From the NCBI RefSeq assembly GCF_003148885.1, contig NZ_QGHD01000003.1, forward strand, positions 1 to 64,000: a DNA stretch of 64,000 nt, given 5' to 3'. Of the stretch, positions 15,031 through 23,750 are shown in pieces. Under the pieces are notes generated by a model. The model was not told the origin of the DNA and did not search any database. It worked only from the letters and a program-made list of their open reading frames with translations. The position numbers and the translations under genes are program-made. Origin of the DNA: Hallerella porci (GTDB taxonomy: Bacteria; Fibrobacterota; Fibrobacteria; Fibrobacterales; Fibrobacteraceae). How positions within the stretch are numbered: the first letter of the stretch is position 1; each line of letters opens with the position of its first letter.

Positions 15031-17169
15031 GTGAAGTTTGGGTTCGTGGTCGTGCTACTTTCTTTTGCGCTTCTCTTTGCGCAAAAAGAATCCGCGCCCA
15101 AAGTGACTCTTTATCTCGGCGGCGGAACGTATTCGCCGTGGTATTCTCTCGGGGTTTTGTACGCCGTTCGCGATTACCGCATTCCCGTAGATAGTGTCGT
15201 CGGCGTTTCGTGGGGCGCTTATGTGGGCGCATTATGGAGCGCTGGATTTGAATTAGATGACATTCAACGCATTTTAACGGATTCGCATTTCACCGCATTA
15301 CTTTCTCCGAAAAATTCTCCCGACGAAAATTCTCTTTTCCATTTACCGATTGCGATGAACGGAAAACCGTCGCTCGCATTTCGTTACGCATTCTTTGGCG
15401 ACTCTCTCGGTTACGCGCATTTTCGTTCCAAAAAATTAGAAGCGGATTCTGCATTCACCGAAGAAAAATTTTTCCGTTTTCAAATCGAAGAATCGCTTTT
15501 GCGGGCGGATTCTTTTGTGGTGCCTTTTACCGCATTGATTTGCGACGGCGGAAAATTGCGCGCGGGCTCGGTAAAAGAATCGCTTCCGTTTTCAAAAACT
15601 TCGGGCGAAAATTGTCCGACATTTCTTCCCGCCGATTCGTCCGCGGCCATTTATGTGTCAGCGCATCCGCTGCGAAATAATGGGAAAGATTCGCCGTTTC
15701 TTATCGCGGGCTTTGAAAATGAATTAGAACAAATTCACTTGCGCAAAGAAAATTCTGCGGCTCCCATCGTTCTCATTCGTCCGCATTCTTTTTCCGAAGA
15801 TTCTCCGCTTGCGCTTATGCAAACGGGCTACGCCGATGTCGAAAAAAAACGCGGGGAATTCGCAGCGATTGTTAACGAAGAACGCGATCGTTCCGCTGCG
15901 AAAGATTCGATTCTTCCGCGCTTTCAAATCGAGCCGTCTTTTGAAAATTTTTCGTCGGCTTATTATTCGCACATTTCTTCGTTTTGGAATCCCGCTGATA
16001 CGGGAATGCAAGCGCCCAAAAATTTTCTGAAAAAAATGGAACAGTCGCCGTTTTATGATTCTGTGCAAATTGCGATGGATTCTCTTGGCATCGCAAAAGT
16101 TTCGGGATTTGCGTCATCGGTTCTCGAATTTCGCGTCGGCGGTTTCGGCTCCAATATTTCGGGACCTCTCGCTTATGCGGGAATGGATTTCCGTTACATC
16201 GATCAATTTGAATACGCATTTTCTCTCGATGCTTTTGTCGGCGAATATTCGTATGCGGTGCGCCCCGCGGTGCACATCCGCGGCATGCTTTCGGGCAAAG
16301 GCGATCTTTTTCTTTCCGGAAATATTTCAAAAAAGCGTCCGCTCAAAAGTTACTTTTCGGAGCTCGATGAAAATTTGAAAATTCACGAAGTCCGCGAAAA
16401 TGATTTGACTTTTGGCTTTGCGATGAAGCAAAATTTTGCCGATGTAAAAGTGAGCATTCTTCTCGGCGAATCGGAATTTAAAACCGCGGAACAAGAAGAA
16501 TTTGGAACGTTGCATGTCAATTCGCTTTCTCCAGATTTAACGGTAGAACGCAAAAGTGAAAATTTTGCAGAATGGTTCGGCGAAAGCGGATATCGTCTGC
16601 GCGGCAATTTCGGTTTGCGTTCGGTGAATTTAACGGCTGCGGGATTTGGCGATGCGCCGCTTTATATTTCATCGACCTTTGATGCCGAAGGCGAAATTTC
16701 TCCGCTTTCTTTTTTCACTCTCGGCGCAGGCGCTGCGGGCGGTGTGAACATTCGACGGAAATCGGGCGAAGGTTATGTGTATCCAGATCCGCTCCAAGTT
16801 TCTTCGGAAAAAACGGCGCTTGCGGTCGATAATTGGTATCGTTTACATCCGGCGATTTCTCCGTGGAATGCGACGTGGAATTTTTCGGAAATCGCATCGC
16901 ATCATTACGCCGTTGCCCGCGCACATTTCGGACTTCACGCAGGCTTTGTCGGCGCTTGGGTTTTCGCGGCTTACATGCGCGACTTCGAAGAAAATCCTTC
17001 TGTCGATTTAGCAGCAGATCGATTCCTTTTTGAACCGCTTCTGCGCTTCGCTTATCGTTCTCTCGATTTGCGCTTGGGAATGAGTCGAATAATTTCGGCA
17101 AAAGATTTTAGCGATTTCTCTGATTTCGATGATTATCATTATTTCTTTCAAGTCGGCGGAAGTTGGTAA
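15031..17169 (+). CDS. Patatin-like protein fused to an outer-membrane barrel
   Basis: A 712-residue protein. A signal peptide (about 1-18) precedes a patatin-type alpha/beta domain: glycine-rich oxyanion loop GGGTYS (30-35) and nucleophile elbow GVSWG with Ser60. From about 380 on, alternating beta strands with aromatic ends and a terminal FFQVGGSW look like a BamA/Omp85-type barrel. The layout recalls PlpD-type two-partner proteins. Two oddities stand out. The oxyanion loop lacks the usual Arg-Gly, and the only DGG (about 172) sits where the earlier TDLxTG motif should be, so the catalytic Asp is in doubt. GTG start with a GGA element; nine bases after the ATPase gene. Confidence 0.75.
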   Translation: MKFGFVVVLLSFALLFAQKESAPKVTLYLGGGTYSPWYSLGVLYAVRDYRIPVDSVVGVSWGAYVGALWSAGFELDDIQRILTDSHFTALLSPKNSPDENSLFHLPIAMNGKPSLAFRYAFFGDSLGYAHFRSKKLEADSAFTEEKFFRFQIEESLLRADSFVVPFTALICDGGKLRAGSVKESLPFSKTSGENCPTFLPADSSAAIYVSAHPLRNNGKDSPFLIAGFENELEQIHLRKENSAAPIVLIRPHSFSEDSPLALMQTGYADVEKKRGEFAAIVNEERDRSAAKDSILPRFQIEPSFENFSSAYYSHISSFWNPADTGMQAPKNFLKKMEQSPFYDSVQIAMDSLGIAKVSGFASSVLEFRVGGFGSNISGPLAYAGMDFRYIDQFEYAFSLDAFVGEYSYAVRPAVHIRGMLSGKGDLFLSGNISKKRPLKSYFSELDENLKIHEVRENDLTFGFAMKQNFADVKVSILLGESEFKTAEQEEFGTLHVNSLSPDLTVERKSENFAEWFGESGYRLRGNFGLRSVNLTAAGFGDAPLYISSTFDAEGEISPLSFFTLGAGAAGGVNIRRKSGEGYVYPDPLQVSSEKTALAVDNWYRLHPAISPWNATWNFSEIASHHYAVARAHFGLHAGFVGAWVFAAYMRDFEENPSVDLAADRFLFEPLLRFAYRSLDLRLGMSRIISAKDFSDFSDFDDYHYFFQVGGSW

Positions 17170-17202
17170 AGTGCAATCGTTCTCTTTGTTAAATTTGGGA
17201 TA

Positions 17203-18270
17203 ATGCGTTTTTCAAAAATTTGCCTTTTTCTTCTGGCGGTGATTCTGGTCTTTTCGGATCAGATTTTTGCAGCCGAACCCGAAAAAGAAAAAGCGTCAAC
17301 CGAGCAAACCGAAAATGCAGAAACTGTTCCGAATTTTGATTTGGAAATGGAAGACGAAAGTGAAAGCGAAATTCCTTCGCCAGTCATTGCGGCAAAAGGA
17401 AAGACCGGCGTGAACAGCATCGATTCGCTTCCGACTTACGAATGGGATGTGAGCACAAATCATCAATCGCTTCCGATGACTTTAATGCTCGGCATTTTCC
17501 CGGGCGGCGGGCAGTATTATACGGGGCATTATATCCGCGGCGGTTTTATTACCGCAGTCGAACTCGCGCTTACCTACGAAGTTTTCATCAACAAAAAAAC
17601 GCAAAAGCGCAGACGTTTTAAGCAAGCGCGGGAATATCAAGATTCGGTAATGGTTTACACCAAACGCATTTTGCATAACCGCGATAGTCTCATCTATTTT
17701 CAGAAAAAGCGCAATCAATTTGCCGAACAAATCCGCGATTACAGCGACCATAAAATCGAAGAAGAAGATTTGCGAAAGTCCGAACTCACTTGGCTCATCG
17801 GCGTGCACATTTACAGCCTTTTCGACGCTTACGGCATTTGGGTAAACAATCAAGGACACAGCGTCGAATATCGTCCTGTCCTCGGAACATTGCTTCGTTC
17901 CTTCGTGCCCGGCTGGGGGCAAATTTACAACCGCGAATACGGAAAAGCGGGACTTTTATACATGGGACTTCTCGGCGCTTCGGTCAGTATGGCTTCTCGG
18001 CAACATGTCATCAATTATTACTTGGATAGAAAACACGCATTAGAAAAAGAAGATCCCACTCACGAAGATATGGATAAAATTAACGAACAGATTTTATATT
18101 ACCGCAAAAATCGAAACCAATATATTTGGGGAATGGTGTTAATTTATCTGTATTCTATCGGAGATGCCGTCGTCGATGCGATGATGAGCGACTTTGATAG
18201 TCCCGCACACTTTGCGCTCGGACCCGATTTTCAAGGCGGCATTTCGGCCGCGATTACATTCGACTTTTAA
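17203..18270 (+). CDS. DUF5683-like envelope protein with two PGxGQxY motifs
   Basis: A 355-residue protein with a signal peptide (cleavage after IFA, about residue 23), then an acidic linker. Two related membrane units follow, each opening with a glycine-rich turn: FPGGGQYYTGHYIRGG (about 105) and VPGWGQIYNREYGKAG (about 236). This motif pair is typical of DUF5683/TM2-like proteins common in Bacteroidetes-type envelopes; function unknown. A Lys/Arg/Gln-rich helix separates the units. ATG is preceded by TAAATTTG beginning 13 bases upstream and by no ribosome site, so it may be transcribed separately from the patatin-barrel gene 33 bases before it. Confidence 0.7.
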   Translation: MRFSKICLFLLAVILVFSDQIFAAEPEKEKASTEQTENAETVPNFDLEMEDESESEIPSPVIAAKGKTGVNSIDSLPTYEWDVSTNHQSLPMTLMLGIFPGGGQYYTGHYIRGGFITAVELALTYEVFINKKTQKRRRFKQAREYQDSVMVYTKRILHNRDSLIYFQKKRNQFAEQIRDYSDHKIEEEDLRKSELTWLIGVHIYSLFDAYGIWVNNQGHSVEYRPVLGTLLRSFVPGWGQIYNREYGKAGLLYMGLLGASVSMASRQHVINYYLDRKHALEKEDPTHEDMDKINEQILYYRKNRNQYIWGMVLIYLYSIGDAVVDAMMSDFDSPAHFALGPDFQGGISAAITFDF

Positions 18271-18283
18271 CGCAGAAAAAATC

Positions 18284-18928
18284 TTAAAGAGTTTTCACGT
18301 ATTCGGCTAACGAATTTTGCGCAATGCCACCGTAGAGAGTTTCAAAATTCCCGCGGGGCTTTCCGTTCTCCAAATGCAAACGAAAACGGGTGACCATCGC
18401 ATACGGAAAAGCGCCTTCAATAAAATCCGAATCGGGAACGCCGCAGACAGAATGTTCAATCGATGCGATAACGCCAGCGTGAGTCACAAAAATGATTCCG
18501 GATTCTTCGCCCGATTTTTCTTCTTCTAAGAGAAGCTCCGTTAAAAATTTCCCAACGCGAATATCCATATCGTGAAAAGATTCGCCGCCGGGAAAGCGGT
18601 AACCGCGAAAGTCTGCTTTCCAAGCGTTCATTTCGTTTTTCGGAACGTCCGCGAGCCGGACCATTTCCCACGAACCAAAATTCAATTCATAAAGCGCTTC
18701 GGCTTTTTCAATCGGCAAATGGACTGCTTCCGAAACTTTTTCCGCGAGTCTATAGCAGCGCAAAAGCGGACTCGAAAAAAGTCGCGTTGCCTTGGCATCT
18801 TCTTGGAGCACTTGCACCGCGGGCGGATATTCGCTTGCAAAAGAAGGGGAAACATCAAAATCCGAGCGCCCATAGCAGACGTCTTTTGGATTATAAGGCT
18901 TTGTGTGGCGAAGCGTCCAGAGAAACAT
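18284..18928 (-). CDS. Histidine phosphatase family protein (CobC/alpha-ribazole phosphatase-like)
   Basis: A 214-residue member of the histidine phosphatase superfamily. The phosphate-accepting histidine is in LRHTKPY near the N terminus. VCYGRSDFDVS resembles alpha-ribazole phosphatases, SSPLLRCYRLAE carries the second arginine, ELNFGSWE follows, and VTHAGVI gives the second catalytic histidine. CobC-type function would be the last steps of cobalamin lower-ligand assembly, but a general phosphatase is equally possible. TAATTTTA begins 12 bases before the ATG, with TTGTTC 17 bases further up, and there is no ribosome site. Confidence 0.8.
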   Translation of the reverse strand: MFLWTLRHTKPYNPKDVCYGRSDFDVSPSFASEYPPAVQVLQEDAKATRLFSSPLLRCYRLAEKVSEAVHLPIEKAEALYELNFGSWEMVRLADVPKNEMNAWKADFRGYRFPGGESFHDMDIRVGKFLTELLLEEEKSGEESGIIFVTHAGVIASIEHSVCGVPDSDFIEGAFPYAMVTRFRLHLENGKPRGNFETLYGGIAQNSLAEYVKTL

Positions 18929-18967
18929 GAAGTAAAATTAGAAAGGAAAAATTATTGGAACAAAAAA

Positions 18968-19065
18968 ATCCTCAGACTACCCATTCACATAAAAATTCAC
19001 AAGTCCGTTGCTGCTTTCGCCCTGGCGATTTGCCTGCAAAGAATCATTGAAAGGGGTCTGAGGAA
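18968..19065 (-). ncRNA. ffs: Small signal recognition particle RNA (4.5S type)
   Basis: Read on the minus strand, the ends pair as one long rod: CCTCAGACCCC at the 5' side with GGG...GTCTGAGG at the 3' side. At the tip lies the conserved domain IV pattern, GCCAGG then GCGAAAGC then AGCAACGG, giving the symmetric internal loop that binds Ffh and a GAAA tetraloop (19015-19018). The length is about 98 nt and a T7 run follows. The tetraloop stem is short, and the more common GGAA loop is GAAA here. No clear promoter was found; TATCAT lies just upstream. Confidence 0.8.
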
Positions 19066-19271
19066 TCCGAATGATAGAAAAATTTTGCAAAAAGCGGGGA
19101 ATTTTTGGCTTAAATTTTGCGAAAAATTGAAAACGGGAAAATTCTGCGGATAAAATGCAGTAAAAAAACGAGATTTAAATCACATTTTACTGAAAATGTT
19201 ACGAAATACGGCGGAAAATAGCGAAATTTAACGCGGTTTGTAAATAAAGTTAAATAATGTTTCAAAAAATT

Positions 19272-19280
19272 TATATTTTA
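19272..19280 (+). promoter_or_regulatory. Candidate -10 box for the third giant protein
   Basis: TATATTTTA lies 38 bases before ATG 19310. An AGGGA ribosome site lies between them, so this transcript would have a short leader, unlike the leaderless group. The rest of 19066-19271 is AT-rich with no coding sequence I can support. Confidence 0.4.
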
Positions 19281-19309
19281 AAGATAAGGATGTAACTAGG
19301 GATAGTGTT

Positions 19310-22300
19310 ATGGTTAATGAAAACTTAAAGAGGCTCTTTTCGGGGCTGTTTTTGGTTGCAGGATGTGCGTGGGGCGCATCGGTTGCGCCGTTGTATTTTA
19401 CTTCACTCGGAAATTCAGCAGACGACAGAGCCGAAGAACAGCAAGCTTATTGGGAAAGCTTGATGAAGTATAAGGTATGGGGAACGCATTCGCTCACCTA
19501 TTCCAATGGAAATATTTCTATTTCGGATAATACCGGTTACAATGGCACTGCCGACGGTGATTTTATCGTCAACTTTCAGCATCATCATATCGGTGGCCCG
19601 ACTTTAGTCGGCGGTAATTTTAAGTTTAATAACGGCGGTTATGATACTTTGACGACGGGACCGGTCCGCGTTCTCGGCGATATGCAAGTGACTTTGCAAG
19701 ACGATAATGTCTTTGAAGGCGATTATTGCGTGAAAGGGAATATCCGCGGGCAATATGAAGGCAATAAGAATCTTTGGGCAGAAGGCGTCCGCAAAAGTGG
19801 CGGCTCCATTTACGAAAAAATGAATTATGATCAATGCCCCGAATCGGTTCCCGAAGTGGATGCGCATTTGAATGTTCCTGTTCTTCCGCAAGATTCGGTT
19901 TGGGTCGCTTCAACTTGGTCCGATGAATCGATTGAAATGACGAGTTGTTCTCCGGACGAAGTCTTGTATATTCATGTGCCGCCTGATTCCGTTGTCACGA
20001 ATGAATTTGGAACATTTGACAAGTATGTGGATCATATTAAAATTTCTTGCACCAATCACAAGAAAATGTATTTCTTAATGCCTCCCGGCGGAAGGCTTAC
20101 GCGTATTTTCTCAAAGAACGGTTTTGATTTTAGCAACTCTGTAAGCGATATGCGAATTCAAGTGGTTTACGCTTCGGAGACGACGAAATTCGATAAAACG
20201 AAAATGGAATGGGATTTGTCGGATTCGGCAAATTTCTCGTATTTGACGAATAAAGAATACAGCGGTAATTTACTTTTTTATACGCCGCAGCCTATTCTAT
20301 GGAATTATTGGGTCGATGCAAACTTCCAAGGCTCTTGGATAACCGCGGATTCCTTTCATGTAGCAGGCCATTTTAAATTAGCTGGCCAAGTCGTCGCTGA
20401 AAATCTTTATTTTGATGCCGACGTGCAAGGCGACTTCCGTTATGTGCCTTTTGATCCGCCTATTTTGGACATTGACCCGACCGCGATGGGCGCTGGAACC
20501 TTTATCGAAAACGATCGTCCGCAACAAGTGCAAATCACACTTTCCGATGCGCCGACGACAGCGGTGGAATTCAATTATTGCTTTGCGCTCAGCAATCTCG
20601 CTGATTCGAATGCGGTGCATTTGGCGAATAAAGCCGACTTTATTACCGCTGGTATGCCGCTTTGCACGGTAAAATCTAACGGCACCGTTGTGGGCGATTC
20701 GGGACTTGTCACTTTCAAAGCGGGGCATAAACTGCCGACGTCTCCGGTGATGGTCACGCCGAAAAAAGACGACTTAATCGAAGGCGATGAAACTTTCAAA
20801 CTTTACGTCTTTAATATGAGCGGTGCCGTTCTCAAAGGCAATAAGCGCACCGGTTACTTTACTTTAAAAATCAAAGATGTGGACTTTAATACGCCGCCGT
20901 ATTTCGATAAAACCGCTTACAGTTTTAACGAAGACGAAAATAGTCCAATCGGCGATTCGGTTGGAATTGTCCACGCTTCGGATAAACAGAAAGGCGATAT
21001 TCCGTATTATTACATCGCTTCGGGCGATTCCGCGCTCTTTACGATGGATTCCATTTCGGGAAAAATTACGGTGAAAAAGAATGCCTTGGATTATGAATCC
21101 AAAGACACGACTTTTACCCTTTTCATTTACGCGTCGGATGGTCTTTTGAATTCGGATACGATTCCGGTGACGATTCATATCAAAGATGTGAACGAAGCGC
21201 CTGTTGCGCCCGATACGACATTTAAGATTGCCGAAGATGCGAAGAAGGGAACTGTCGTCGGCACAGTTTTAGCGTCAGATCCGGATTCGCTCCACATTGC
21301 AGAATTTGGAAAATTGAAATATCAACTGGTGACGAAAACGACTGTCTTTGCCGTTGATTCTCTTAGCGGAAAATTGATTCTCACCGACACTCTCGATTAC
21401 GAAACGACGAAATCTTATACGGTTTACGTCCGCGTGTCCGACGGAAAACTCGCCGATACCGCCAAAGTTATCGTGAATGTTTTGAATGTGAATGAAGCGC
21501 CGGTGGTGAAAAATACGACGGTCATGATTGACGAAGAATGCAAAGGTTGCGCTGCGTCCAATAATGTGCCCGCGAGCGATCCCGATGGCGATAAATTAAA
21601 ATACGAAGTTTTGAAAGATACGAGCGGACTTTTCAAAATCGATTCGACAATCGGTCGCATCGCACTCAAGAAAGATGCGAAGTTAGATTATGAAAAAGAT
21701 TCTGTGTATCAAATTTCCGTCGTCGTCAGCGATCCGGGCGGATTGAAAGATACGGCTCTCGTGACGATTAAAGTCCGCAATCTTCCCGAAAAAGTGGAAA
21801 TCACCTACGCTGAATCGGGCGATTCGAGTTGGAAGAAACCGGATACGATTTATACGAATGATCCGAAGACCTATATCAAGTGGACAACTCCTGTCGGCGA
21901 AAAAGACAGCACCGTGATTGCTAAAGAAGGCAAGAATACGGTGAAGGTGAGTTATCAAGATGGTTCTGCGACTCTCGTCATTATCCTCAGCACAAAAATT
22001 CCGAAGGTAACGGTTACCGCATCGAATGATACGACTGGCGCTCCGAGCGGCGTGACGATTGTCGAAGAAAAAGAAGCGGGCGATACCGCGAGCTATGTCC
22101 GTTCGAAAAATGCGTTAATTACTGTAACCGTTACGGATTCGTCGGGCGAAAAACCGGTGACGAAAAAGAACAGCTTTAAGGTTGCCTTAGACACGGCGAC
22201 GGTTTCGAAGTCGCAAATTTCTGCGATGGAAAAGACCGTGGGCAAAGTCAATGTCGCCGATGAATCGGAACTTTCTTCGAAGGTAAAAGTCACGCATTCC

Positions 22301-23701
22301 GTTGTCGGCGAAAATAAAATCCGCGTGAGCTATTACGATACGACGGCAGCGGGAACCGTTGTCGAAGTCGCTTACTATACCGATTCCAAAGGCAAACGTT
22401 TAGCCGATAAAAACGGCGAAGAATATTATGAAATTTCTTCGACGGTGAAAAATGCCGAAGGCAAATCGGTGACTCTCACTTATACCGTCGACGCACTCGG
22501 AACGGTCAAGCAAGATGAAAACGGCAAGACTTTGTATCAAGTCAGTTATACGAATGCGGTCAAGGCCGCGGACGGTGTCGTTTACGATGTGAAAATTTCT
22601 TATACCATGAACGCATCGGGAGAGAAATCGAAAGATGCCGATGGCAATATGATTTACGACGTCGCGTATACATTTACAGATTCTTATGGCAATTCGGCGA
22701 CAGCTTCGACGGTGATTATCGTAGACCCTGTTCCGCCGGTGGTGAAAATTATCTCGCCCGAAAATATGGCTTCTCTCAGCAATGTTTCGGTTTCGGTCAA
22801 ATGGACAGTCAACGATATCGAACAAGATACGCTGAATTTCCAAGGCTTAAACGATGGCAAGAATTTAATCATCCGCACTTACCGCGATAAAGCGGGCAAC
22901 GAAGCGTCGGATACCGTCATCGTGATTCTCAAAGCGGGAAAATTGGTAAAAGTCAAAATGGAAGAACCGCTCGTTAATCCGGATTCGAAACGCGTCGAAA
23001 AATTCACTGCTGCTTCGAACAGCAAACCGGGAACGACTTACGCGTTGAGCGTGATGAACGCAAAGACCGGCAAAGAAGTCGAAACGCAAGCGGGTTCTGC
23101 GAGCGGACTCGATAAAGGCTCGTTCAAAGAACCGTATTCGGGACTTTCGGGCAAGCATTTAGGTTCGACATTGCACATTACGGCGCAAGCGCCCGCGGTC
23201 GATCAAACGGGAACTTCATCTTCTCTCGGAAGCATTCTCGAAAACGGTTATGTTTCCCTCGATAGCGGTGGAGGCTGGAACCGTAAAAAGATTCCTGTCG
23301 ATGAATTCTTGGAAAATAATTGCTCGGCAGATTTCCGCAACGCTTACGATTCTCTCGGCGCAGCGGCTAGCCTCTACACGACGAAAATCAAACTCAAAAT
23401 TTGGTTCTTCACAACCCTCGGTGAATTTGTGAGTGAATACGGCTTCACGCAAGACATTTACACCGAAAACGTCGATGAATCGGGCGGAATTCAACTCTTC
23501 TTCGAACTCAAACCCGATGAAGATGGCTTCCTCCGTTCGGCAGACGGGCGTAAACTCGCAACGGGTCCGTATATTTACAAGTCCGAAGTGAAAATTCGCT
23601 CGGAATTGCAATGCGATTTACCGGACCGCAAGAAGGGTTACATCCGAAAAGACGACGATGACATTCTCACGCGTTGGGGATATCGAAGACCGAATAATTA
23701 A
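19310..23701 (+). CDS. Giant secreted adhesin-like protein: Calx-beta, cadherin repeats, shared C-terminal module
   Basis: A 1463-residue exported protein. After a signal peptide (GCAWGASVA), residues 25-385 resemble choice-of-anchor-A type domains (GDFIVNFQHHHIGG, VGGNFKFNNGG). Next comes a Calx-beta-like unit (about 390-525, with IEGDETFKLYV). Three cadherin-type repeats follow (about 528-830), each with DxNEAP or DxxTPP linkers and DYE calcium-site motifs. Beta-rich units come next, including TDSKGK/TVDALG-type repeats. The last 100 residues carry TLGEFV, DGRKLATGPYIYKSEVKI and TRWGYRR, matching the ends of the proteins at 5654 and 9626. A Ca-dependent surface adhesin is the likely role (inference). 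A strong terminator follows. Confidence 0.75.
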   Translation: MVNENLKRLFSGLFLVAGCAWGASVAPLYFTSLGNSADDRAEEQQAYWESLMKYKVWGTHSLTYSNGNISISDNTGYNGTADGDFIVNFQHHHIGGPTLVGGNFKFNNGGYDTLTTGPVRVLGDMQVTLQDDNVFEGDYCVKGNIRGQYEGNKNLWAEGVRKSGGSIYEKMNYDQCPESVPEVDAHLNVPVLPQDSVWVASTWSDESIEMTSCSPDEVLYIHVPPDSVVTNEFGTFDKYVDHIKISCTNHKKMYFLMPPGGRLTRIFSKNGFDFSNSVSDMRIQVVYASETTKFDKTKMEWDLSDSANFSYLTNKEYSGNLLFYTPQPILWNYWVDANFQGSWITADSFHVAGHFKLAGQVVAENLYFDADVQGDFRYVPFDPPILDIDPTAMGAGTFIENDRPQQVQITLSDAPTTAVEFNYCFALSNLADSNAVHLANKADFITAGMPLCTVKSNGTVVGDSGLVTFKAGHKLPTSPVMVTPKKDDLIEGDETFKLYVFNMSGAVLKGNKRTGYFTLKIKDVDFNTPPYFDKTAYSFNEDENSPIGDSVGIVHASDKQKGDIPYYYIASGDSALFTMDSISGKITVKKNALDYESKDTTFTLFIYASDGLLNSDTIPVTIHIKDVNEAPVAPDTTFKIAEDAKKGTVVGTVLASDPDSLHIAEFGKLKYQLVTKTTVFAVDSLSGKLILTDTLDYETTKSYTVYVRVSDGKLADTAKVIVNVLNVNEAPVVKNTTVMIDEECKGCAASNNVPASDPDGDKLKYEVLKDTSGLFKIDSTIGRIALKKDAKLDYEKDSVYQISVVVSDPGGLKDTALVTIKVRNLPEKVEITYAESGDSSWKKPDTIYTNDPKTYIKWTTPVGEKDSTVIAKEGKNTVKVSYQDGSATLVIILSTKIPKVTVTASNDTTGAPSGVTIVEEKEAGDTASYVRSKNALITVTVTDSSGEKPVTKKNSFKVALDTATVSKSQISAMEKTVGKVNVADESELSSKVKVTHSVVGENKIRVSYYDTTAAGTVVEVAYYTDSKGKRLADKNGEEYYEISSTVKNAEGKSVTLTYTVDALGTVKQDENGKTLYQVSYTNAVKAADGVVYDVKISYTMNASGEKSKDADGNMIYDVAYTFTDSYGNSATASTVIIVDPVPPVVKIISPENMASLSNVSVSVKWTVNDIEQDTLNFQGLNDGKNLIIRTYRDKAGNEASDTVIVILKAGKLVKVKMEEPLVNPDSKRVEKFTAASNSKPGTTYALSVMNAKTGKEVETQAGSASGLDKGSFKEPYSGLSGKHLGSTLHITAQAPAVDQTGTSSSLGSILENGYVSLDSGGGWNRKKIPVDEFLENNCSADFRNAYDSLGAAASLYTTKIKLKIWFFTTLGEFVSEYGFTQDIYTENVDESGGIQLFFELKPDEDGFLRSADGRKLATGPYIYKSEVKIRSELQCDLPDRKKGYIRKDDDDILTRWGYRRPNN

Positions 23702-23714
23702 CGAATCAGAAATG

Positions 23715-23750
23715 AGCTGCGCAATTACGAATTGTGCAGCTTTATTTTTT
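23715..23750 (+). terminator. Terminator overlapping the 3' end of recQ
   Basis: AGCTGCGCAATT and AATTGTGCAGCT form a 12-bp stem with one G-T pair and a 3-base loop, followed by a T-rich tail. It ends the giant protein transcript. Its sequence also encodes the last codons and stop of the convergent recQ gene. Confidence 0.85.
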
